Below, piece after piece: positions 8,155 through 15,411 of a stretch of DNA of 64,000 nucleotides; the first letter of the stretch is position 1, and every line of letters begins with the position of its first letter. The DNA is taken from positions 11,888 to 75,887 of the forward strand of contig NZ_PYBW01000087.1 in NCBI RefSeq assembly GCF_003205575.1. The letters run 5' to 3'. The position numbers were made by a program, and so were the translations under genes. The notes under the pieces were generated by a model that did not search any database, was not told the DNA's origin, and saw only the letters and a program-made list of their open reading frames with translations. This stretch comes from Streptomyces tateyamensis. Its GTDB lineage: Bacteria > Actinomycetota > Actinomycetes > Streptomycetales > Streptomycetaceae.

Positions 8155-9192
8155 CTACCCCTCCCGGGTCCAGGCCAGCAGCTCGTCCACACCCCAGGTG
8201 GTGATCACCCGCTCGGTCGGGACACCCGCTTCCGCCGCGCGGACGCAGCCGTAGTCCTGCCAGCTCAGCTGGCCCGGCGCATGGGCGTCGGTGTCCAGCG
8301 AGAACAGGCAGCCGGCCGCTTCGGCCTGCCGCAGCAGCCGCAACGGCGGGTCCAGGCGCTCGGGGCGGGAGTTGATCTCCACTGCGGTCCGGTGCTCGAC
8401 GCAGGCCGCGAACACCTCGGCGGCGTCGAACTCCGACTCCGGCCGCTCCTTCGCCCCCTCCTTCGCCCCCTCCTTCGACCCCCGCAGCCGCCCGGTGCAG
8501 TGGCCGAGCACGTCCACCAGCGGGTTGCGCACCGCTGCCACCATCCGCCGGGTCATCGGCCCGGCCGCCATCCTCAGCTTGGAGTGGACCGAGGCCACCA
8601 CCACGTCGAGCTCGGCCAGCAGCTCGTCCTCCTGGTCCAGCGAACCGTCCTCCAGGATGTCGCACTCGATGCCGGTGAGCAGCCGGAACGGCGCCAGCTC
8701 CCGGTTCACCTGCGCGACCACCTCCAGTTGTCGGCGCAGCCGCTCCGCCGTCAGCCCCCGGGCCACTGTCAGCCGGGGCGAGTGGTCCGTCAGCACCGCC
8801 CACTCGTGGCCCAGCTCACGCGCCGTACGGGCCATCAGCTCGATCGGGCTGCCACCGTCCGACCAGTCGGAGTGCAGGTGGCAGTCCCCGCGCAGCGCCG
8901 CCCGCAGTGCGGCCGCCGCCGGAGGCAGCTGCGGCAGCACCCCGTCCGCCCGCTCCTCCAGCTCCGCCAGGTAGCGGGGGGTGCGGCCCTGACTCGCCTC
9001 GCTGATCACCGCAGCCGTCTTCGGCCCGATCCCGGGCAGCGCCGTCAGCCCACTGGCCGTCCGGGGCAGTTCCTGCCCGGCGTGCTCGCGCAGCGTGCCG
9101 ACCGCGTGCCGGAAGGCCTGCACCCGGTACGGGGAGGCCTGCTCGCGCTCCAGCAGGAAGGCGATCCGCTCCAGGGCCACGATCGGATCCAT
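8155..9192 (-). CDS. Helix-hairpin-helix plus PHP-domain phosphoesterase (Pol X-like, no polymerase)
   Basis: A 345-residue protein. Residues 1-95 resemble the N-terminal 8-kDa/helix-hairpin-helix region of family X DNA polymerases (ALERIAFLLE..., then LTALPGIGPKTAAVI). Residues about 115-345 are a PHP domain: CHLHSDWSDGG, TDHSPRLT, VVASVHSKL and DTDAHAPGQL supply the metal-binding His/Asp residues. The polymerase palm is absent. PHP domains hydrolyse phosphoesters, as in the 3'-5' exonuclease of bacterial Pol X. ATG 9192 is chosen because a longer form would overlap the divergent polymerase gene at 9275. DNA end processing is inferred from that neighbour. Confidence 0.85.
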   Translation of the reverse strand: MDPIVALERIAFLLEREQASPYRVQAFRHAVGTLREHAGQELPRTASGLTALPGIGPKTAAVISEASQGRTPRYLAELEERADGVLPQLPPAAAALRAALRGDCHLHSDWSDGGSPIELMARTARELGHEWAVLTDHSPRLTVARGLTAERLRRQLEVVAQVNRELAPFRLLTGIECDILEDGSLDQEDELLAELDVVVASVHSKLRMAAGPMTRRMVAAVRNPLVDVLGHCTGRLRGSKEGAKEGAKERPESEFDAAEVFAACVEHRTAVEINSRPERLDPPLRLLRQAEAAGCLFSLDTDAHAPGQLSWQDYGCVRAAEAGVPTERVITTWGVDELLAWTREG

Positions 9193-9274
9193 GCCCGCCA
9201 TCATGGTCAGCCCGCCCCGCGCGTCGCGGCAGACTCGCCGGGGTTGGCCCACCTGGGCTGCCACCATCGCAGAC

Positions 9275-10165
9275 ATGCCCGATCCCACGGCGACGGTGAC
9301 CGAAGTCCAGGGCCGCCGACTGCGGCTTACCCACCTGGACCGCGAGCTCTACCCCGGCACCGGGTTCACCAAGGCCGCCCTGCTTCGCTACTACACGCTG
9401 GTCGCCCCCGCGATGCTGCCGCAGCTCGCCGGGCGACCCGCCAGCTTCCTGCGCCTGCCCGAGGGGGTGACGGGCCAGCGGTTCTGGGCCAAGCGGGTGC
9501 CGCCCGGCGCACCCGACTGGGTGCCCGAGCTGACTGTGACGCACCGTCAGGAGGACCTGCGCCAGGTGGTAGTGGCCGATCTGCCGACCCTGCTCTGGGC
9601 GGCCAACCTGGGCTGCCTGGAGATCCACACCCCGCAGTGGCGCGACGACCCCGCCCGGCACGACCGTCTGATCGTCGACCTGGACCCGGGCGAGGGCACG
9701 AGCGTGCTCGAATGCTGCGTGGTCGCCCTGGCGGCCCGCGAGCTACTGGCCGCCGACGGACTGACCGCCTGGCCCAAGACCACCGGTAGCAAGGGCCTGC
9801 ACCTGTCCGTCCCACTGCCGCCCACGCCGGCCGAGCAGGTCACCGGCTACGCCCGCGAGCTGGCCCGGCGGCTACGGCGCGCGCTGCCCGAGCTGGTGGT
9901 GGACCAGATGGCCAAGGAGTTGCGCCCGGGCCGGGTCTTCGTGGACTGGTCACAGAACAACAGCGCCAAGAACACCGTGGCCGCCTACTCGCTACGGGCC
10001 GGGCCCACCCCGACCGCCGCGACCCCGGTCGGCTGGGCCGAACTGACCGCCTGCCGCAGGCCGGGTGACCTGGTGTTCACCCCCGACCAGGTCACCGCCC
10101 GGCTGGCCGGCACCGGTGACCTGCACGCCGGACTGCCCGGCTCGGCGGCGCCACTGCCGGACTGA
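9275..10165 (+). CDS. Stand-alone LigD-type primase/polymerase domain (first copy)
   Basis: A 296-residue archaeo-eukaryotic primase-type polymerase of the LigD PolDom family. Visible landmarks are LYPGTGFTKAALLRYY, LPTLLWAANLGCLEIH, the catalytic acidic pair in LIVDLDPGEG, TTGSKGLHLSV and FVDWSQNNSAKNT. Family members add nucleotides or fill gaps at broken ends during non-homologous end joining. It lies divergent from the PHP protein (82 nt gap) and convergent with Ku, so a repair role is well supported by context. It has no ligase or nuclease domain. A second, clearly different copy lies at 22867-23874. Confidence 0.9.
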   Translation: MPDPTATVTEVQGRRLRLTHLDRELYPGTGFTKAALLRYYTLVAPAMLPQLAGRPASFLRLPEGVTGQRFWAKRVPPGAPDWVPELTVTHRQEDLRQVVVADLPTLLWAANLGCLEIHTPQWRDDPARHDRLIVDLDPGEGTSVLECCVVALAARELLAADGLTAWPKTTGSKGLHLSVPLPPTPAEQVTGYARELARRLRRALPELVVDQMAKELRPGRVFVDWSQNNSAKNTVAAYSLRAGPTPTAATPVGWAELTACRRPGDLVFTPDQVTARLAGTGDLHAGLPGSAAPLPD

Positions 10166-10295
10166 GCGGCTCCTGCGCCCCGCCCCGTCCTGGGACCTGT
10201 CCGTCCACCTGTCCGTCCCCAGCCGACCCTGAGCTCCGCTCCCAAGCCGGGCCCTGAGCCGGGCCCCGAGTCGTGCTTTGAGCCGGATCGCCCGA

Positions 10296-11402
10296 TCAGG
10301 AGACAGCCCGCAGCTTGCCCGTGCGCTTCCCGGCGCCCTTGAGTGCGGTGAGCAGCTGCTCGCGGGTCATCGAGGAACGGCCTGGCAGTTCCCGTTCGGA
10401 TGCCAGCCGGTACAGCTCGGCCTTGCTCATGCCGCTCAGGTCGGCGTCCGCCGACTCCTCCTCGGCCGCATTCCCCTTCTTCCCCTTGGCCGGCCTCCCC
10501 TTCACCGGCCTCTCCTTCACCGACTTCCCAGGTTCCGGCTTTCCGGCCGGCGACGTTCCCGCCGCCGACTTCCCGGCTGCCGACTTCCGGGGCTCCGGTG
10601 CCGCCCCCGCCGCGGCCTCCCCGCCCGCCTGGGCCAGGCTGCGCTCCAGGACCGCCATCAGGTCCACCACGTTGGTGGACTCCGGCGCCGGCGCCGCCGT
10701 GACCACCTCCTCACCCGACAGCTTCGCCTCCACCAGCTCACGCACCTGCGCGGTGTAGGTGTCGTGGTACTGGTCCGGGTCCCACTCCTCGCTCAGCGCC
10801 TCGATCAGCTGGCGGGCCATAGCCAGCTCCTTCTCGATCGGCTCGACCGCCGGCTCGGGCAGGTTGTCCAGCTCGTGGTGCGGGTCACGGACCTCGTCCG
10901 CGTAGTGCATGGTCTGCAGCACCAGCACGTCGCCCTCCACCCGGACGGCGGCCAGGTACTGCTTGCCGCGCATCACGAAATTGGCCAGGCCGGCCCGGTT
11001 GGTGTCGGCGAGTGCGCGGTGCAGCAGGCCGTACACCTTGGCGTACTCCTTGCCGCGCGGACCCAGGTAGTAGGTCTTGTCGAAGTAGATCGGGTCCACC
11101 CGGGTCAGGTCGACGAAACCGCTGATCTCGATCGACTTGGACCGTCCGGGTGAGATCCGCTCCAGCTCGGCCGGCTCGACCACCACGTACTCGCCTTCGG
11201 CCAGCTCGTAGCCCTTGACGATGTCGCGGTACTCGACCTCCTCGCCGGTGCGCTCGTTCACCCGCTGGTTGCGCACCCGGTCGGAGGTGCCGCGCTGCAG
11301 CTGGCGGAAGTGCACTGCGTGGTCCTCCGTGGCCGAGTACAGGCCCACCGGGACGGCCACCAGGCCGAAACTCAGCGTGCCGGTCCAGATCGGTCTGGCC
11401 AT
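10296..11402 (-). CDS. ku: Ku protein (non-homologous end joining)
   Basis: A 368-residue bacterial Ku. The core (about 1-260) begins MARPIWTGTLSFGLVAVPVGLYSATED and includes FVDLTRVDPIYFDKTYYLGP and GLANFVMRGKQYLAAVR, all typical. It binds DNA ends as a homodimer and recruits polymerase and ligase. After the core comes a Lys/Pro/Ala-rich linker (about 275-320) and a SAP/Rho-N-like helix pair, MSKAELYRLASERELPG..MTREQLL, expected to bind DNA. The ATG at 11402 is where the conserved sequence begins. The partner polymerase gene is convergent next door. Confidence 0.95.
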   Translation of the reverse strand: MARPIWTGTLSFGLVAVPVGLYSATEDHAVHFRQLQRGTSDRVRNQRVNERTGEEVEYRDIVKGYELAEGEYVVVEPAELERISPGRSKSIEISGFVDLTRVDPIYFDKTYYLGPRGKEYAKVYGLLHRALADTNRAGLANFVMRGKQYLAAVRVEGDVLVLQTMHYADEVRDPHHELDNLPEPAVEPIEKELAMARQLIEALSEEWDPDQYHDTYTAQVRELVEAKLSGEEVVTAAPAPESTNVVDLMAVLERSLAQAGGEAAAGAAPEPRKSAAGKSAAGTSPAGKPEPGKSVKERPVKGRPAKGKKGNAAEEESADADLSGMSKAELYRLASERELPGRSSMTREQLLTALKGAGKRTGKLRAVS

Positions 11403-11482
11403 CGTCGTGCACCTTCCGTCTAGCCCCCGGACTCCATGGTGCGCCCCCGCCCACCCGCGCGACCACTGCGCGCGGTACACCT

Positions 11483-12151
11483 GTGGCCATGACCGCCGAG
11501 CCGTCCGTACACCCCGCCGCCGCCCTGGGCCCCTACTTCGCGCTCGCCCTCGGGAGCGCCCCGCCGCCCGGCTACCGGCCGCTCGACGAGCTCTTCACGG
11601 CCGGTGTCGCGGCGCGCCTGCCCGAGGTGGCCGCGCGGCTGCACACCGCCGAGCCCCGGGTGGCTGCCTCGGTGATGCAACTCGGGCTGGCCGCCCGTTT
11701 CTGGTCCGTCACCCTGGGCGCGCTGGCGGTGACCGGGGCGATCCCGGCGCTGGAGCAGGCCCACTGGCGACAGCTGCCGGACGGGCCGCTCGACCTCTGG
11801 CTCCCGGCCGACCACCCGACGACCACCGACCCGCACGCCGTACTGACCACCGTGCTCACCCCGCTCAACGCCGCGGTGCGCGCCGCCGCCCCGGTCTCCG
11901 AACGCCTGCTCTGGGGCAACGCCGCCTCCGCGCTGGTCGGCACCCTGCGGATGATCCAACGTCAACTGCCGACGGCCCAAGCCGCCGAGCAGGCCACCCG
12001 CGCCCTGCTCGCCCGCGCCCCGCTGGCCGGCACCCTCGCCGCACACGGCCCTCGACTGCGCCGCACCAGCTGCTGCCTTTACTACCGCCTCCCGGGCGGC
12101 GGGCTCTGCGGGGACTGCGTCTTCGACACCGCGCCTAGGCTGTCCCGGTGA
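11483..12151 (+). CDS. FhuF-like (2Fe-2S) protein
   Basis: A 222-residue protein whose C-terminus carries Cys197-Cys198, Cys209 and Cys212 (CC-x10-C-x2-C), the [2Fe-2S] ligand pattern of FhuF siderophore-iron reductases. The N-terminal two thirds is helical and variable, as usual for the family. It would be cytoplasmic and reduce ferric iron from imported siderophores. It starts at GTG 11483 or ATG 11489; the ribosome binding site is poor for both. Its stop overlaps the start of the next gene (GTGA), so it is coupled to a metal-receptor-like protein. No iron box is visible just upstream. Confidence 0.85.
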   Translation: MAMTAEPSVHPAAALGPYFALALGSAPPPGYRPLDELFTAGVAARLPEVAARLHTAEPRVAASVMQLGLAARFWSVTLGALAVTGAIPALEQAHWRQLPDGPLDLWLPADHPTTTDPHAVLTTVLTPLNAAVRAAAPVSERLLWGNAASALVGTLRMIQRQLPTAQAAEQATRALLARAPLAGTLAAHGPRLRRTSCCLYYRLPGGGLCGDCVFDTAPRLSR

Positions 12152-12882
12152 CCACCGTGCGCCGCATCGTCTCCCTGGTCCCGTCGCTCACCGAGGCCGT
12201 GGCCGCCACCGCGCCCGACCTGCTGGTCGGGGTCACCGACTGGTGCAGCCACCCGGCGGACCTCGACCTGCCGCGCGTCGGCGGCACCAAGAACCCCGAT
12301 CTGGGGGCGGTCCGCGCTCTGCGGCCCGACCTGGTGATCGCCAACGAGGAGGAGAACCGGGCCCCTGACCTGGCCGCGCTGCGGGTCGCCGGGCTTCGCG
12401 TCGAGGTGACCGAAGTCCGTTCACTGGAGCAGGCGTTCAGCGAGCTGGATCGCCTGTTGGTGGCTGTCTGCGGCTTGCCCCGGCCTGCTTGGCTCGATCA
12501 CGCGCAGGCCGCCTGGGCCGGGTTGCCGGTACAGCTGCCGGGCGAGCGGCGCACCGCCGTGGTCCCGATCTGGCGGCGCCCGTGGATGGTGCTGGGCCGG
12601 GACACCTTCGCGGGGGACCTGCTGCGCCGCCTGGGCGTGGACCACCTCCACGCCGCCCACCCGGAGCGCTACCCGGCCATCCCCCTCGCAGAGCTCCGCG
12701 AAGCTGGACCGGACCTCGTGGTCCTGCCCGACGAGCCGTACCGCTTCACCGCCACCGACGGCCCCGAGGCCTTCCCAGCCATCCCGGCCGCGCTGGTCAG
12801 CGGCCGCCACCTCACGTGGTACGGGCCTTCCTTGACGGAGGCACCCGCCATCCTCAGGACCCAGCTCGATTCGACCTCCTGA
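12148..12882 (+). CDS. Helical-backbone metal receptor-like protein (BtuF/TroA-like), no signal peptide
   Basis: A 244-residue protein of the cobalamin/iron-siderophore binding-protein fold: RIVSLVPSLTEAVAA, GVTDWCSHP, RVGGTKNPDLGAVRALRPDLVIANEEENR and PDLVVLPDEPYRF. Most homologues with this fold are exported lipoproteins of ABC importers, but this one has no signal peptide or lipobox, and no permease or ATPase genes are nearby. Its GTG overlaps the FhuF-like stop, giving tight coupling. Together they suggest intracellular handling of a metal complex, which is inference. Confidence 0.85.
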   Translation: MTTVRRIVSLVPSLTEAVAATAPDLLVGVTDWCSHPADLDLPRVGGTKNPDLGAVRALRPDLVIANEEENRAPDLAALRVAGLRVEVTEVRSLEQAFSELDRLLVAVCGLPRPAWLDHAQAAWAGLPVQLPGERRTAVVPIWRRPWMVLGRDTFAGDLLRRLGVDHLHAAHPERYPAIPLAELREAGPDLVVLPDEPYRFTATDGPEAFPAIPAALVSGRHLTWYGPSLTEAPAILRTQLDSTS

Positions 12883-12993
12883 CCCGTTCACCTCCTGACC
12901 CGTTCACCTCCCGATCCGTCCGGCCTACTGCTCCAGGGCGCCCTGTCGCACCGAAGTCGCAGCGGGACCTGGGGCGCGAGGCGCTCGCCGGCG

Positions 12994-13590
12994 TCAGGAA
13001 GCGTGAGGTTGCCGGAGCCCCTGGAGGAGGAGGGCGATCAGGCGTCGAGGATCGTAGCGGGGGTCGTTGTCGCGTCCGATACAGAGGTTGCCGATGCCGC
13101 GCATCAGCTCGTACGGCTGGATGCCGGGCCTGATCTCGCCGGCCTCGACCGCAACGTCAAGCAGTTGGGCGCAGACGGGCAGCAAGCGGTCGAGGAAGTA
13201 CGCGTGCAGCGCGGCGAAGCGGTCGCTGTCGGACTGGAGGGCGTCGGCGAGGCCGTGCTTGGTGACCAGGAAGTCGACGAAGAGGTCGATCCACTGGTGC
13301 AGCGCCTCGAACGGGGAGTCCGCGCCGGCCAGCAGGCTCGGACCGGCCGTGGCGCATTCCTCGATCTGGTGGCGGTAGACGGCGGTGACGAGATCCGCCC
13401 GGGTCGGGAAGTGACGGTAGATCGTGGCCATCCCGACGCCCGCCCGGGCCGCGATCTGACGGATCGGCGCGTCGACGCCGGAGGTGACGAACACCTCGGC
13501 GGCGGCGGCAAGCACCGTCTGCCGGTTGCGCTGCGCGTCGGCCCGCATGCCTCCGGACGGCGGCGCCCCCACAGGGCCCTCGGCGGCCAT
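12994..13590 (-). CDS. TetR family transcriptional regulator
   Basis: A 198-residue TetR regulator. The DNA-binding domain is at about 20-65 (RNRQTVLAAAAEVFVTSG...IRQIAARAGVGMATIYRHFPTRADLV), followed by a helical ligand domain. The ATG at 13590 follows GGAAGGGA at normal spacing and is preferred to the TTG/GTG-type start upstream at 13617. It is divergent from the alpha/beta hydrolase gene, and two near-identical palindromes in the intergenic region are likely its operators. It is therefore expected to repress itself and the hydrolase until a small ligand binds. Confidence 0.93.
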   Translation of the reverse strand: MAAEGPVGAPPSGGMRADAQRNRQTVLAAAAEVFVTSGVDAPIRQIAARAGVGMATIYRHFPTRADLVTAVYRHQIEECATAGPSLLAGADSPFEALHQWIDLFVDFLVTKHGLADALQSDSDRFAALHAYFLDRLLPVCAQLLDVAVEAGEIRPGIQPYELMRGIGNLCIGRDNDPRYDPRRLIALLLQGLRQPHAS

Positions 13591-13610
13591 ACGTAGTCCC
13601 TTCCTCTCGA

Positions 13611-13657
13611 TTGACAAAACGGAGCAGCGCTCCGGATACTAAATGGAGCGGCGCTCC
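13611..13657 (+). promoter_or_regulatory. Promoter with two TetR-type operators
   Basis: TTGACA at 13611-13616 and GATACT at 13635-13640, 18 nt apart, form a sigma-70-like promoter reading toward the hydrolase gene. Two 13-bp palindromes differing only at the centre, GGAGCAGCGCTCC (13621-13633) and GGAGCGGCGCTCC (13645-13657), sit between the -35 and -10 elements and just downstream. Repressor bound there would block RNA polymerase. The opposite strand offers a weaker promoter (TAGTAT) for the tetR gene across the same sites. Confidence 0.75.
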
Positions 13658-13756
13658 GCTTCAGGTTAGCCGAAGCGGCCCGCTCCTGACCCGCCCTGTC
13701 CGTCGCCGGTCGCAGAAGCCGGCGGACGGCGGGTGCCACCGAAGGGAATCCACATC

Positions 13757-14722
13757 GTGAGCACCTCCACCGCCCCCAGTGCCGACACCTTGGGCGCGCC
13801 TGTCCCGGTCCTGTCCTTCAGCCCCGTGGTCCTCTCCGTGCCCGGACGTCCCGTGGACCTCCAACTGCGCGTCTCCGCACCCGCGACCGGGACCGATCTC
13901 CCCGTCATCCTCCTCTCCCACGGTCACGGCCCCTCGAACAACCTCTCCTCGCTGAACGGCTACGCGCCGCTCGCCAACTTCTGGGCCGCCCACGGCTTCG
14001 TCGTCATCCAGCCCACCCACCTCACCTCCCGCACACTGAGTCACCTGGTCGCCGACGCACCCGGCGCACCCGACTTCTGGCGCTCCCGCGCCGAGGACAT
14101 GACCCACATCCTCGACCGGCTCGACCTGATCGAGCGCACCGTGCCGCAGCTTGCCGGACGAATCGCCCCCACCAAGATCGCCCTCGTCGGACACTCGCTC
14201 GGCGGCTTCACCGCCGCCCTCCTCCTGGGCGCCGGACTCAACGACCCGGACACCGGGAACCTGGTGCACCTCGTCGACCCCCGGATCAAGGCGGGCGTCC
14301 TGCTCGCCGCGCCCGGCAGAGGAGGCGAGGTCCTGAACGGGCCCATGGCCAAGCAGTGGCCGATCATCGGGGCCGTCGACTTCTCCACCATGACCGCGCC
14401 CGCACTGGTCGTCGCCGGCGACAAGGACGACTCCCCGCACTTCACTGACATGGGGCCGGACTGGCACGCCGACCCCTACACCCTCGCCCCCGGCCCCAAG
14501 ACCCTGCTCACCCTGTTCGACGCGGAGCACGGACTCGGCGGGATCGCCGGATACGACGCCGCCGAGACCACCGACGAGAACCCCGAGCGAGTCGCCGCCC
14601 TCGCCCGGCTGACCGCGGCCTACCTCCACACCCAGCTTCACCCCGGCACCCCCACGTGGCAGACCACGTACGAGGCACTGACGACCGGCCCCGACCCGGT
14701 AGGACGAGTCGAATCCAAGTAG
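13757..14722 (+). CDS. Alpha/beta hydrolase
   Basis: A 321-residue hydrolase. It shows VILLSHGHGPSNNL (oxyanion region), KIALVGHSLGGFTA with the nucleophile Ser in GHSLGG, VVAGDKDD as a likely acid position and LFDAEHGLGG with the catalytic His. The architecture resembles chlorophyllase/PAF-acetylhydrolase-like esterases. The GTG at 13757 follows GAAGGGA, and upstream in-frame codons lack such a site. There is no signal peptide. It is divergently paired with a TetR regulator, suggesting inducible hydrolysis of a xenobiotic or ester ligand. Confidence 0.88.
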   Translation: MSTSTAPSADTLGAPVPVLSFSPVVLSVPGRPVDLQLRVSAPATGTDLPVILLSHGHGPSNNLSSLNGYAPLANFWAAHGFVVIQPTHLTSRTLSHLVADAPGAPDFWRSRAEDMTHILDRLDLIERTVPQLAGRIAPTKIALVGHSLGGFTAALLLGAGLNDPDTGNLVHLVDPRIKAGVLLAAPGRGGEVLNGPMAKQWPIIGAVDFSTMTAPALVVAGDKDDSPHFTDMGPDWHADPYTLAPGPKTLLTLFDAEHGLGGIAGYDAAETTDENPERVAALARLTAAYLHTQLHPGTPTWQTTYEALTTGPDPVGRVESK

Positions 14723-14786
14723 GCCCCCACCCTCCTGCCTCGGGCTGCCGGCCGGCGCGCCCTCGGCGTCGGTGGAGACATCCGGC

Positions 14787-15003
14787 CGGTCTTTCAAGGC
14801 TTCAGCCCGTTGTTGGTACGCCGTCCCGGGTCGAAGTGGCGGGCTACTGGTGGCCCGCGCGGCCGGACGGCTGGCAACCCCCGGCCGAACTGGTGGATTT
14901 CCTGCGGGCCGGTCGGCCCCCGGTGTTCATCGGGTTCGGCAGTATGGCGCCGGGGAATGGGGAACGGCTCAGTGTGCTGGTCTCTGCGGCGGTGGAGCGG
15001 GCT
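14787..15003 (+). pseudogene. Remnant of a GT1/GT28-type glycosyltransferase
   Basis: In one frame VFQGFSPLLVRRP can be read around 14787-14825; after a frameshift the next frame reads VEVAGYWWPARP, AELVDFLRAG and PPVFIGFGSMA to about 15003. Both segments match consecutive parts of UDP-sugar-dependent glycosyltransferases, in which FGSM precedes the sugar-donor domain. Neither the N-terminal acceptor domain nor the C-terminal donor motif is present, and no start or ribosome binding site fits. This is a decayed fragment about 70 codons long. Confidence 0.7.
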
Positions 15004-15282
15004 CCGCCCAGACCACCACGCTCGCCTCCAACAACTCGCACCATGGCTTCCTGGTGCGTCCGGGTCCCAGTGTGCACATTCTCACCTGAATCCCCATCAA
15101 CCCCCGGGTGGACTCTCGGGCCCGCTGCTCTCCCCCCTGGAGTGGAGCTCCGTCTCCACCCGCCTCTCCACCCCCGGATTGAGGCGACATCAGCTCCCGC
15201 CGGTCATCCTTTGCGCCATGGACAACACCAACCTCGCCTGCCACGTCTCCGAGCCTTCTCCTCCCTCCCTTCCGGCTTCAAA

Positions 15283-15301
15283 TGAGGCTAGGCTAGCCTT
15301 T
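15283..15301. promoter_or_regulatory. Possible iron box (DmdR/IdeR-type operator)
   Basis: The 19 bp here agree at about 14 positions with the streptomycete iron-box consensus (TTAGG-TAGGCT-ACCTAA type). A further AGGCT copy follows at 15305-15309. DmdR proteins bind such sites with ferrous iron to repress siderophore genes. No siderophore or iron-uptake gene follows; the next gene, 110 nt downstream, is a recombinase. The site may be a leftover from a deleted gene. Confidence 0.45.
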
Positions 15302-15411
15302 CTTAGGCTGCCCTTGCCTGCACGCGAGGGCCAGTCCTCCTTGCGCCGCCACAGCCGGTCCAGCCGGGTCCCGTTGCTGCGCGCGCACTGCCCAGACCCG
15401 AGGACCAGGAC

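Noticed and set aside
15219..15411. Small iron-regulated protein after the iron-box-like site (ATG at 15219)
   Set aside because: The ATG lies before the site, has no ribosome binding site, and its frame runs on antisense-like into the recombinase.
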